64,000 bases of DNA from the NCBI GenBank assembly GCA_001600495.1, contig BCKE01000004.1:38299-102298 (forward strand), read 5' to 3'. The first letter of the stretch is position 1, and every line of letters starts with the position of its first letter. This DNA is from Pilasporangium apinafurcum (taxonomy: Eukaryota; Oomycota; Peronosporomycetes; Pythiales; Pythiaceae). Of this stretch, positions 45,501 to 56,609 are shown one piece after another. Below the pieces are notes generated by a model, which was not told the origin of the DNA, did not search any database, and worked only from the letters and a program-made list of their open reading frames with translations. Both the position numbers and the translations under genes were made by a program.

Positions 45501-48014
45501 GATGCCGTATTTCCAAGCCACTTGTCAGAATTTAGCATATCTTTCTGCTCCTGGACTGAGGGAAATACGCTGCGCTGAGAACAGTCGTATAGAAAATAGT
45601 GAAGCACCGTATTACCACACTCGCTATCGAGCTGCGACGCAATGTCATCCGTGCAGGAGTAAATTCCATCTTCAATGCCTCTGCAAAGCTGAGCAAGGCG
45701 ATGCCGTGTACACATGGAAAACTCTCCAGACGACGAAGAAGCATGCGGTAAGAAGTACGGCGCTCCTTTGCCAGTAAAGGTGTGCGTCATTCCCGTGTGA
45801 AAGCTTTCCTTCTCTCCTGCGACTTCTTTGGCTCCTAGTGACTGTAATATTATTATTGCGAGCGAGCGATCTTTTGCCATTGCGATATCCAGTGGAGTCT
45901 CGTTGAAGCAGTTCTGGGAGAACAAGCGGTTATTAATGTAGCTAGTGAGATACTATATGTTGTTATACAGGACTTCACCTGAATATTGATGGAGATGTTG
46001 CCGATCAAATGAAAACTTCGAATGAGATAATGAATCTGCATGTCACCCGTTTCAGCAGCGGCAATGTGCAATAATGTGTTCATCGCACAGTCACGGATCA
46101 TCAACGTTCCATACTTGGATAATGTTGCTTTCACACCCACAAGTCTGTCAGACGCAAGCAAAGGTTAAATCCATTCGTCTGGACTCCAGAGCTCAGAGGA
46201 GAAGCAACGTACATTACTTCCGCGTAAATTCGCATCAAACCTGCTCTGGTGACCGAGATCCAGCTCTGTGCGGAAGAATTCGACTTACAAAGAATCATTT
46301 GTGCATCGTCCGTCTCCAGCGGCTCTGTGAAGTGCTCAAGAAGAAGCCTACAGACTTCTTTGTGTCCAAGACTAGCGGCAAAATGAAGTGCTGTACATTT
46401 GGACATATCCTGGTACGATGCGTTGGCAATGGTTAGTTGCTTACCAGGATAAAAAAAGTGGAGAATCGATTATACAGCACCTTATGGTTTATGTCTGCGT
46501 GGTATCGCAAGAGTAGCTCGCAACCCTCAACATTCCCTCGTTCGGCATGATAGAACAGCGCCGTTCGTTGCATATTGCTCTGAAGATAAAAGCAAGGATA
46601 TTTAGAGCTTTAGTATCAAGCAAAAGGTAGGATTACACCACATACCGCTGAGTTAATGTCTGCTCCAAGCTGAAGAAACCGTGAGATAATGTTTTCTTTT
46701 CCACGGCAGCATGCATGATACATGGGCGAGCAGCCACGATTGTCCTGCGTAAAAAATACCAACAGTGAGTCGAAGAAGAGCGAATAAGCACCGTTCGCCA
46801 TCGACTAAGACCCACTTTGGAGTGTATTGATGCTCCTTTGTTCAGAAGAATATCGCAAGCGACAAGATCTCCTGCTGCAGCTGCAATGGATAATGCGGTT
46901 GTGCCAGTTGCATCCTAGAGACAGTAGAAGAATCGAGTCAAAGAGAATCTCACTCATCACCATCTCAATTGCAATTGCAATTGCAATTCTGTAACGACAA
47001 ACCTTCACATTCACTGACGCTCCATATTGAAGTAACGTACGGAGAATGGAAGGATGGAACACTGCAGCATGTAGCGCTATTTTCTCAAGCTTTCCATCGC
47101 GAAGCTACCAAGACAAATAGCAATGTTCATCAGTAGAGCATCTCAAGGAGAATAACAATCGCAAAACACAACTTACCACTGTATCTGGAGATACACCTGC
47201 TTCCAAGAGCAGCGCGACGTCATCACAGACATCTCGTGCGATTGCATAAAAAAGTTTCTAGAAGTGAAGAAACATCTGTGAATACCGTATGACAATCAAC
47301 TCGCAAAACTTGGTCAAATTTTGAGCATTGTATACTTGGGTAGCTTCATTTGGATCTGCCGCGATGAGAAGGCGACAGACACTCACGTGACGGTTCCTTA
47401 TCGCAAGTGTTAACGCTGTGGTACCATCCGATGACTATACCGCAGCCAATTAGAATTTCAAAATCAACACCCTAATGTTGGACAATAATAGCATTATAGA
47501 ACAAATGACCCACTGTACCTTTGCGGATACGGAGGCGCCTTTCGCCAGGAGCTGTTCAATGGCCGAGTCGTATCCCTTCACTGCCGCAATCATAAGTGGT
47601 GTTCTACCATGTGTATCCTAACCAAATGCAAATAACAATTGGATGGTCAATTCGTCCATGCGTCTGTAGTTAAATTCATCCAACTATTCATCCGCCTTAC
47701 GCGTGCATTGATCTTCGCTGTAGATGAGAGTACATCTAAAATACTATCTAGTAGTCCATATTCCAGCACCAGGTGCAACCACGTTTGTCCACGTTCGTTC
47801 TAGAAATGATTCAGAAGAAAAAATGGGTTAAGCTCATGATCAAGAGAAGAAAAAAAAAGAAAAAGCACCGCAAACGTACCACGTAGTCAGAGGCCTGTTG
47901 CTCTCGGTAGAGTCGACGGAAGGCCGTGCCGTCCTGCTCCTCCAGCGCGGTTAGCAATCGTCGCCAATTTTCCTCTCTTCCGCTCCCACTGCTCTTGTCT
48001 TGCTCCTCCACCAT
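42567..48014 (-). CDS. Ankyrin-repeat TRP-like cation channel
   Basis: Eighteen exons in phase, 4209 bases, 1402 residues: 47880-48014, 47701-47799, 47519-47617, 47336-47434, 47177-47257, 47003-47104, 46816-46914, 46646-46744, 46481-46579, 46289-46409, 46213-46240, 45979-46144, 45467-45913, 44707-45390, 44214-44630, 44121-44153, 44010-44066, 42567-43910. About 13 ankyrin repeats fill residues 46-920, for example DTHGRTPLMIAAVKGYDSAI and NWEGKTPLHVAAEIGALGFC. Then comes a six-helix channel domain: FFFLSNLFL, MALYLLVYVEFYLEW, WRSLWNLLDIGTYLLVL, LIFTFVRMCRVV, FLFHYLLLLLGFSGAFYLLF, a pore loop IVFLATFGDIDYDD and a last helix VVVVALNLVTALMTSEYEKV. A C-terminal coiled stretch ends the protein. The order matches TRPA/TRPV-like channels. 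The short exons 46213-46240 and 44121-44153 and the acceptor at 43910 are the least certain. Confidence 0.87.
46967..46988. repeat. AATTGC short tandem repeat
   Basis: Nearly four units of AATTGC inside an intron of the ankyrin channel gene. Probably simple-sequence slippage. Confidence 0.85.
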
Positions 48015-48993
48015 TTTCTGCAACTCTCTTAAACTTTATAATAGTGTTGATGATCAAGTCAAATACGAAATGGTCAGGTGGCTCAAAGTTAACCCTACGT
48101 GGGAGAATTTCCTGGTAGAATGGGTACATAAGATCCAGTGATGCGCTCATCTTAGTGGCTGGACCACAGCGTTGGCGATTCTTTCATGCAAATGTAGCAT
48201 GAAACGTTTGCATATCATCGTGTTGTATTCCGACGAGTCATTGACAAAGAAAACGATGGTACTGAAGAAACCAAGAGACACTTTCATCATGGGCATGATC
48301 ATTTTATTTGTGGGTACATGAATTACTGTTGAGTCCAGTCTTTGTGAGTGAAAAAAGATGCTGATGCATACAATGACAGTGATGTATCAGGTGCGCATCT
48401 GATCTAACTGTTTCTCTCACTGGCCACTTCAAGTCGCATTGCTTTGTCTGGAAGTACAAGATGGATGCGAAGAAGGTGTTGATGATGAGTCATTTATTCG
48501 ATTGTGCTTCTTGGAAGTTTTGCTCACGTTTTTTTTTCATCACCTGGAGCTGGAAGTCATCAGTAGGATATTTCTGGCCACATATATATCGCTGTAATGT
48601 AGAAATTCTCAATAGAAACGTTCAAGTGTGTGTGTGTGTGTGATATTAAAAAAAAATTGTGACTCCTCATTTTTCGCTTTGGGTTGAGGATTCGTGTTGA
48701 TTTGTGGTTCTTCCTCGCTTGGTTTCGGAGAGTAGCTCATTCTCCCCCTCTGATTGGCCCAAACCCAGTGTTTTAACTCTTGTCTTCAATCGTGTGATCC
48801 CTTGTACTGTATAGAGAGCAGCACGTACGAACCTCAGTGGAGTTCTTCGGGATGTCAAAGTTACATCCGTTCGCGCAGTCGAGTGGATGCAAACGCGAAC
48901 GAAAAGCAATCGCTACATTTCTTTAATAAACGTGGCTTTGCTCTGTGATTATCAACTAAACATACGTCCCTCACCATTCGTTCTTTCCAAGCG
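48015..48993. other. Divergent intergenic region with a GT repeat
   Basis: Nearly 1 kb between the divergent starts of the ankyrin channel gene and the first receptor kinase. It holds a (GT)n tract at about 48626-48642. I see no coding sequence, including no upstream exon that would supply a signal peptide to the kinase. Confidence 0.45.
48626..48642. repeat. (GT)n microsatellite
   Basis: About eight GT units in intergenic DNA upstream of the receptor kinase array. Confidence 0.9.
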
Positions 48994-51632
48994 ATGGTGT
49001 CGGAATCATCATCTTCTACTACGGCACCTTCCTCGTCTACCGATGTAAATGCCAACACCATCCAGAAATGGATCACAGCCAACTTCGTGGAGGACGAGAC
49101 CCAGTTAGTCGTAGGTCTTTCTCCTGAAATCATCGACATTCCCGCAGATGACCGCGTCTGTGGCGGCCTGCCATCGCTACAAACACTATCGTCCACTACG
49201 TCACCTAATGGTGCATGTCCAGACGTTTTCACCGCCGGAAATGATTCCTGTACGTGCATTAGCGGATTCGCAGAGACCGACACGTCATGGACATTCTACG
49301 TCCAGTCTAGGACCAACAACACGACGTATCCAGCTACACAGAAATCCACAGAACCCTTGGCGATCGACGCCATCCGTCCCATATACATTTCCAGTACCCT
49401 CCAGACTCTGTATGATTGCTGTTATAAATGCTAGCGTGGCAGATGATATGGAGAGGGAGCTAACGGATGACTATTACGATTGTTTGTAGACACATTGAAG
49501 GTGTAGGTGACTCACCAGTGGAGCTGACATTTCTAGCAGAGAACCGTACCGTGACGATCGATTTACCAATCGCAAAAGCTGCAGATGGAGCTATCCTCAA
49601 CCTGACTACTCTGTGCGTAGTCTATAATTCTATCTCTTGCTTACCAAAGTGTTTTTTAGTCTCACCTTTGGGTGATGTACAGTGAGTTGGTAAATATCGA
49701 TATGTCTAATATCGTCACAACTGTCTCGACGTTTATCCCAGACACCGTCATAAATGTGTAAGTTAGCATTTCGTTGGTACGCATTTCGCGGCGATGACTT
49801 TCTGGAGATTACTAAATAATAATATTGCAATTGTGATCTGCAGAACGATGCGAAATTGCAACATTGACAAATTTGGATTCGAGTTCCTGACTGAACTAAG
49901 TGAAACCATTTCCTACATGTACGTAACGAGGACGAGCTGATGATTTTCTCAGTGTCGACAGGATCTTTAATGTTGTTGGTGATCGTAGGGATTATTCATT
50001 CAATAGCCTAACAGCTCCGTACGCTGGTTCAACCGTCACTACATCCTGTGGTGCGACTTTTTGTGGGCTAGTTGAATAGTAAGTCCACCACCGTTGCCAT
50101 ATTATGTATGTGACGCTAACGTTCTATCTATTATCTTTGTTGGTGCAGCAACATATCGTATAACAAACTCAAGAGTTTTCCAGCGGCTATATTGAATGTG
50201 TCGGGTCTGGAACGATTGTAAGCGATGACTGTGCTGTTTAGAATCTTGCCGATGTCGATTGATCTAATTGATGCCTCATCCTAGGTATATTCAAGGAAAC
50301 GCGATCACAGACTTTAACATCAGTGCAAAAGTGTTTGCAGCCATCGACAACTTGATCGCATTTGAATCGGATCAACCCGATAGCTCAGCAACATGTATCG
50401 ATGGTACATGGAACACTACGCATGGAATTCAATTCTGTGTGCTGAACAATGAGGCAGATACTGATGGTATGAAATGATTAGTTATTCCTGTATACTTTAT
50501 CACTCGAATGTTGCTAATTGCGTACTTTTGCGTCGCAGAAACTTCATCATCAAATCATACCCATTCGGTGCTTATATATGTGGCTATTGCAGGTGGCATC
50601 CTCGTGTTTGTGCTGCTTTTAGTGCTTATCAAGCAAAGATATTTCTCTTCGGCAAACACAAAGAAGGTCGAGTTAAACTCGCCGTTTGATCAGACAAGCG
50701 AGATCGGTGATACGTATCTGACGCTGAATATCAGCATGATGAACGATCCTATCATCGCCACAAATCGCATTGACTACAAAGACGTGAAGTTGGGGAAGTG
50801 TATCAACCGAGGTGGCTTTGGACTCGTTTTTATTGGGGAATACAAAGATCGACAAGTAGCTGTCAAAAAAATCGGAGCAGAATACAATGATGAAGTCGCA
50901 CAGATCCAGCAGTTCATCAGAGAAATCACGTTGATGGCGACGTTAACTCATCCACGCATCGTCGAGTTCATCGGTGTCGCATGGAATTCGCTACGCAATT
51001 TGTGTGCTGTGACCGAGTTCATGGAACGTGGAGACTTGCGAGAGGTTTTGCAGAACTTCAGCAATCGTGAGGGCTACGAACTCACGTGGGAATGTCACAA
51101 AATTAACTTTGCGCTTCACATCGCAGAGGGGCTGATATACTTGCATTCGTTGACGCCAAAAGTGATTCACCGGGATCTGAAATCCAACAATGTGCTACTC
51201 AGTTCTACGTATGAGGCAAAACTGAGCGATTTTGGGATCTCTCGGGAGAGGCGATTTGTCGAATCACACATGACAACTGGTGTAGGTACAGCGTTTTGGA
51301 TCGCACCCGAAGTGCTATTGGGCAGGGATTACGATGAACGCGCCGATATCTATTCATTCGGTGTGGTGCTCTCTGAAATCGACACGAACGATTATCCGTA
51401 TTGGAATGCCAAGAATCCGCCAGAGGGAAAGATTCAAGAGGGTGATATTCTTCGCATGGTGGCAGCCGGAAACTTACGGCCATCGTTTTCGGAGACGTGT
51501 CCAACGGAAATACTGGATTTGGCGGAAAGCTGTTTGTCTGGGAATCCCAGTGCACGCCCCACAGCAACAGAAATCGTATACGAATTGCGCGCATGTATAC
51601 ATTCTCTTCGGTCGTCATTTCACTCATTCTAG
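48994..51632 (+). CDS. LRR transmembrane TKL receptor kinase, copy 1
   Basis: Eight exons in phase: 48994-49409, 49490-49612, 49683-49757, 49844-49918, 49989-50078, 50149-50217, 50285-50466, 50539-51632; 707 residues. Exon 1 encodes a Cys-containing domain (CGGLPSLQTLSS, NGACPDVFTAGNDSCTC). Exons 2-7 encode leucine-rich repeats, e.g. NISYNKLKSFPAAIL and YIQGNAITDF. TM helix about 354-376 (VAIAGGILVFVLLLVLI). The kinase, about 426-690, lies wholly in the last exon: P-loop CINRGGFGLVF, VAVKKI, HRDLKSNNVLL, DFGISRE, FWIAPEVL, DIYSFGVVL. All catalytic residues are present, so it should be active as a TKL-group Ser/Thr kinase. The N-terminal MVSESSSSTTAPSS shows no signal peptide. Ligand unknown; receptor-type signalling at the plasma membrane is expected. 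Confidence 0.92.
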
Positions 51633-53200
51633 AGCGTAGAATCCCACAACATAAGCTCAATTATTTCAATTATTATAGATGAGTAAAGTACACATAAGTG
51701 AGATGTGTGCACTTGTCTTCACACCACTGACAAAGCAGGCAACAGCTCCAAGTGTGTTTGTTCGTGGTGATGACATCCCAATGTGCGCAAAGACTAAATT
51801 TGTAATTGCGAAGATATGTTTGATCGATAATCGACGAGTAATCTACACGGCAATCGCATGACCAAGGTCTACGACGATTGGATGACATATTTGATTTGCT
51901 GTTGAACTAGTGACGTGACGTTCGACTGATTGATGACTGAGCCACCTGGTACATGCCGCTTTCACTCAGGGTCAATGACAAGAAGCGATTTCACAGGTAT
52001 ATTGTGTCCTCCTATTGCTAACGAGGATCCAACTGTAAATTGAGAGACTAACAAAGAAGTTTCCTGTGGACTTACTTTGGTAAATTATTGGATCTTGTAA
52101 TCTTTTCCTGCCTTAATATGTGACAATGTTAGTAGCGTTCCCGCTCATCATGCGTTCAATGGCCACTTTGGCGTTCGTCAGGATGAAGGTGAATGATCAC
52201 TAATGTGTTCTATAAGCTTCGTCGAGCCAATGAAACGATCGATCGCACCCTTTCGATCCAATGGTAAATGATGGAAAAAGTTATCCTTGTCATCCTCCTC
52301 TCCTTCCAGAAAGAGAACTGGATGGATTCAGGCAGATCAAGAATTCTGAACATCGGTACAGTTGGCTACCTGGACCGATTTTTTTCTGCTTTTTTTTTTT
52401 CATTCATGTTGATGAGCACTAAACAACTTCCGACTGTCGGCTGCTCTTCACCATTCATGAGCAAAAGATTTGTTTCATGGAAGAAAAAACAAAAAAAATA
52501 TTTAGACACGCTTTGCCATGTTGCGTACTTACTCGTCGACAATGATCCCTAAGAAATGCACGTTGGTGGGTTTTGTTCCGACCACCAACAACATCCATCA
52601 CTGACTCTTTCAAACTTTACCCATGTAAGAGAGTGGGATTAATGGTCATCCATACTCTCCTAGCGAATGCTCCAAGTCTTGTGGCTCGTTTGCTTTGTGC
52701 TTCCTCCTATTCTTAATACAGCTACTTCCGTCGATTGTGAGAAAAATTTTGCAACCACATGGTGGTTGGTGCACATGGCAGCTCCCCTCGCCCCATACAC
52801 ACAGGAGATTTGTCTCACTTACAGAGGCAGAGCACCCCCCTAGTTTTCGGTTCAGTAGCCCCACGTTGAGTTTCAAGCACTTCTACCCGCCCAGCTGGAC
52901 GAGTCTGGAGTCTATACCGTCGGTTGGTCGCCCATGCTATGCTGCTAGCCGCTGCTTATCATTCCGCTTCCATTCCCCAGCGTATTGCGTTATTAGGATC
53001 AAAAATACGGCAAACAGTGCAGAATAGTGGCTCCGTACAACAAACCGTAACGGAGCGTGGCGTGTGGCTTCATTTTTCAGCAATTTGTGGCTGCCAAAGG
53101 ATCTTTCTGCTTAACAACAGCACTGCTCTATTGATACAGCGCCCAGAAAGCAGATCAGCGAGAGTTGGAAGACCGACCAGTGCATTTAAGATCATACACG
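51633..53200. other. Spacer between receptor kinase copies 1 and 2
   Basis: The largest spacer of the array, 1.6 kb, AT-rich with T runs near 52385 and A runs near 52490. Open frames are short. I find no kinase or LRR relic that would show a lost copy, and nothing else to annotate. Confidence 0.45.
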
Positions 53201-55931
53201 ATGAATGCAACAAATGCGTCTTCTTCATCATCATCATCAGCATCCTCATCGTCTGCAGCGAATGATACAGTGCTGTTGCCGGAGGAAATAGGCATAGGTC
53301 TCACGGACTACCTTCTGCAGAGCTGGTTCACAACCAACTTTGATGAGGGCGAGACGCAGTTGCTAGCAGGATTGAATACGCAGCTAGCAAAATTGGATGC
53401 AGATTCGGTTGTTTGTGATGGCTTACCATCGTTGCAAACGAGATCGTCAGCGGGGACCCCAAATGGATGGTGTCCATCAGTATTCACTGCTGTGAACGAC
53501 TCCTGTACCTGCATCGTTGGGTTTGAACAATCCAACACGTGGGAATTCAATGTCCAACGCAGGAGTTCCAATATCAGTGGGTTCCCATTAATGCTCCCAT
53601 CCTCAGCCGTGCTAGCAATTGATGCCATTCGAACGTTTTGGGTCCCGAGCTCACTCCAGACATTGTAATGCTGGTGTTTAAAAATTCCTCATCTTGGCTA
53701 ACATGGAATGATATGGCTGACTTACGTGCTTCATTGTTTCATTGTAGGCGAATCGTTGGTGCAGAATCTTCTCCAGTTGCGCTTGAGTTTCTTCCAGACG
53801 ATCGCTTGGCAACAACAACGGACCTCATATTGGCTGCCGGGAACACCTCTAACCTCACCAACATGTATGTGGTTTCTGATGAGCAATGCTATATTGATGA
53901 TTCTGATAAACAATCTGTGCTTACCACAGAGAAATCGAGAACATCAACATGTCCAGTGTCGTCACATCAGTATCTTCGTTTATACCGTCAAAGACAACAA
54001 ATTTGTACGTTTCTATGTTGCTCAAATGCAACTTGATCAAACAATTAATTTGAGCTTTTTATTTGGACAGAACTCTGCGCAAGTGCGGTATCACTAGCTT
54101 AAGCTCTGCATTCATGACAAGCTTACCAGCAACTATCCAGTACTTGTACGTAACTCACGAAAAATATGCTTCTGACGGCGTAGAATCTCACACGATTACC
54201 TGTGTGCGATTCGTCTAAAGGGATATATCTGCCAATTCGCTCAACACGCCTTACGTGGGGGCAACTGCTTCTAACGCGTGTACCAACTCACTTTGCAGCG
54301 TAAAAGTACTGTGAGTATTTCTTCGGTGAACTTGTACTGGTATTTTATATATCACACATGTATCTGATGCTTTCTTAATTTATTTCCACAGCAATATATC
54401 GTACAACAACCTCACGAAATTCCCGGAATCCGTTCTCTATGTCGATGATCTGCGAAAACTGTACGTGACTTGCGCGCTTTAAAGAGATCACCAAATGACA
54501 TGTTTGATTCTGATGATAATGATGCGTGTACATTTGTACAGGTACATCCAAGGCAACGCCATCACCGATTTCAACGTGACTACTACACTCTTCCAGCTGA
54601 TCAATGCATTGGAAGATTTCGACTCGGATCTTCCCGACAACGCTGCCGTTTGTGACGATGGAGAGTGGAAAACAAGCCATGGCTCCAACTTTTGCGTACA
54701 AACGGAAGCGACGTCAGCACCTTCAGGTAATGAATTGTTCTTAAGTCGAACTATGACATGTGCTGGTGGATTTGATACTCAAGCAACATATTTTTATGTA
54801 GTGTCATCGTCTTCAGATCTTTATTATGTTCTCTACGCCATTATCGGAGGGATGGTGGTCATCATCTGCATACTCCTGGCATTACTAGTGCGAAAATACT
54901 GCTCATCCGCCAATAAAGATCGACGAACAGCACAAGACGACTATGTTTCGATCTTGGGCAGCAGTTCCCACTCCGAAGACTCGTTCCTGACGATGCTCGC
55001 GTATCTGCTGCAGGACCCGGTCATCATGGCTAACCGTATCCCGTACAAGGAGGTTCGGCTAGGCAAATGCATCAGCAAAGGCGCTGTGGGGCTCGTTTTT
55101 GGTGGAAAGTACAAAGGACGACCGGTAGCGATTAAGAAAATTGCACCTGAGCATACCGAGGACGTCGTGCAGTTGGAGCGATTCATCAACGAAATCACGC
55201 TGATGGCAACGCTTCATCACCCGCGGATCGTGCAGTTTATTGGCGTGGCGTGGAGTTCGCTGCGGAATCTATCGGCAATCACAGAATTCATGGGGCGAGG
55301 GGATCTGCGGGACGTGCTACAGGCATTTAGCCACAGCGATTATCCACTGACGTGGGCGAACCACAAGACAACCATTGCCTTGCACATCGCCGAAGCACTC
55401 ATGTACTTGCATTCACTGAATCCGAAAGTGATTCACCGCGACCTCAAGTCCAAAAATGTGCTGCTGAACAAGGACTTTGACGCCAAGGTGAGTGATTTCG
55501 GTACTGCCAGGGAACGCCCTTTTGCAGAGACGCACATGACGACAGGAGTGGGGACGTCCTTCTGGATCGCGCCGGAGGTGTTGTTGGGGCAAAACTACGA
55601 TGAACGCGCTGACATCTTTTCCTTTGGGGTGGTGCTGGCGGAGATCGACACGGACGACTATCCGTACTGGAATGCTAGGAACCCGCCCGGCGGCAAAATC
55701 CAAGAAGGTGATATCCTTCGCATGGTAGCTTCTGGGATATTGCGACCGACGTTTTCTGAGGAATGCCCAAGGCAGATCCTGACACTGGCCATGCGGTGTC
55801 TCCATGGTGACCCAGCTTATCGACCAGCCGCGGCGGAGATTGTCTATGTGCTGAGACAACTGGTACAGGGGAACAGTTGGTCATCGTCGTCGTCCACATC
55901 GATGAGGATGCAGCAACAATATGATTATTAG
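53201..55931 (+). CDS. LRR transmembrane TKL receptor kinase, copy 2 (divergent P-loop)
   Basis: Exons 53201-53664, 53748-53864, 53930-54004, 54071-54145, 54221-54310, 54392-54460, 54542-54726, 54802-55931; 734 residues, all phases match. The N-terminus has a Ser run (NASSSSSSSASSSS) before the shared domain (CDGLPSLQTRSSAG, WCPSVFTAVNDSCTC). LRR examples: LNISYNNLTKFPESVL, LYIQGNAITDF. TM about 368-388. Kinase about 445-715 with HRDLKSKNVLL, DFGTARE and FWIAPEVL. Its P-loop reads CISKGAVGLVFGG, where the other copies have RGGFGLV: the usual Phe is Val. The last intron (54727-54801) is 75 bases with no stop, so retained transcripts would stay in frame. Like copy 1 it lacks a clear signal peptide. 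Confidence 0.92.
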
Positions 55932-56609
55932 AGATGTACAATATATGTATATAATTTGCAAGAGCAGTAGAATGTAATGTAGGCAGGAGTGTTAGTGTCG
56001 CATAAACTATTCGTAACATATCTGAAAACGCCGAGGGCTCGCTCGTAACTGCCAACATGATAGACAAAGTGTCCAAGCGTTTATCTCCACTCTTTTACTA
56101 TACCAAAACTTTGTCAACTAGTGGGTCGGTGCAGCTTTTATTATCTTTGTTATGGTCACAATACTGTCAAATGTATGCGCTGATGACTAATAGTGATATC
56201 TAAACCACTACTATCCAAGTACTGATGCTAGAACTACCCGCAGCGTCATTGATGATCTTTCCAGCCAACGCATCATGTTGAACCTGATCCATGTCAGCAA
56301 ACCCTACGCTCTCTCCCAACCGTAAAGGAATGGATCCATTTGGGGCTCCATAGAGCAGTGCGGCAGACCGCTCTCACTTCATGCTCTTCTGTCAAGTGCT
56401 GCTGCTACAGGTGGTATTTCCGGCTACTCTTACTCAATGTTGCAATATCGATCATCTGAGCGCAGACAAAAAAGAGTCAAGTGGTTCCTCCCTAAATATA
56501 ATTTCGAAGATTGGCTGAACCAATTCACATGACTCTGATGCTTTTGATCTTATCGCTGTATCTCTCTCGCACTTAAGCTCAGTCGCGGACCATCCAGGTC
56601 GCCAAAGCG
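55932..56609. other. Spacer between receptor kinase copies 2 and 3
   Basis: About 680 bases, with no open frame of interest and no relic of the kinase or LRR exons. It should contain the promoter of copy 3. Confidence 0.45.

Noticed and set aside
46813-46914. Possibility that the regularly spaced 99-base units were a CRISPR-like or satellite array
   Set aside because: The units are coding ankyrin exons separated by unrelated introns of different length; the DNA repeats are not identical.
42567-48014. Separate genes for the ankyrin part and the channel part
   Set aside because: All 18 exons join in one frame without a stop, no start or promoter-sized gap lies between them, and ankyrin repeats before a TRP pore are a known architecture.
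48974-48986. Sequence CCATTCGTTCTTT just before receptor kinase copy 1 resembling an oomycete initiator element
   Set aside because: It is a loose match to a degenerate consensus and I found no equal element before the other copies, so it was not listed as a feature.
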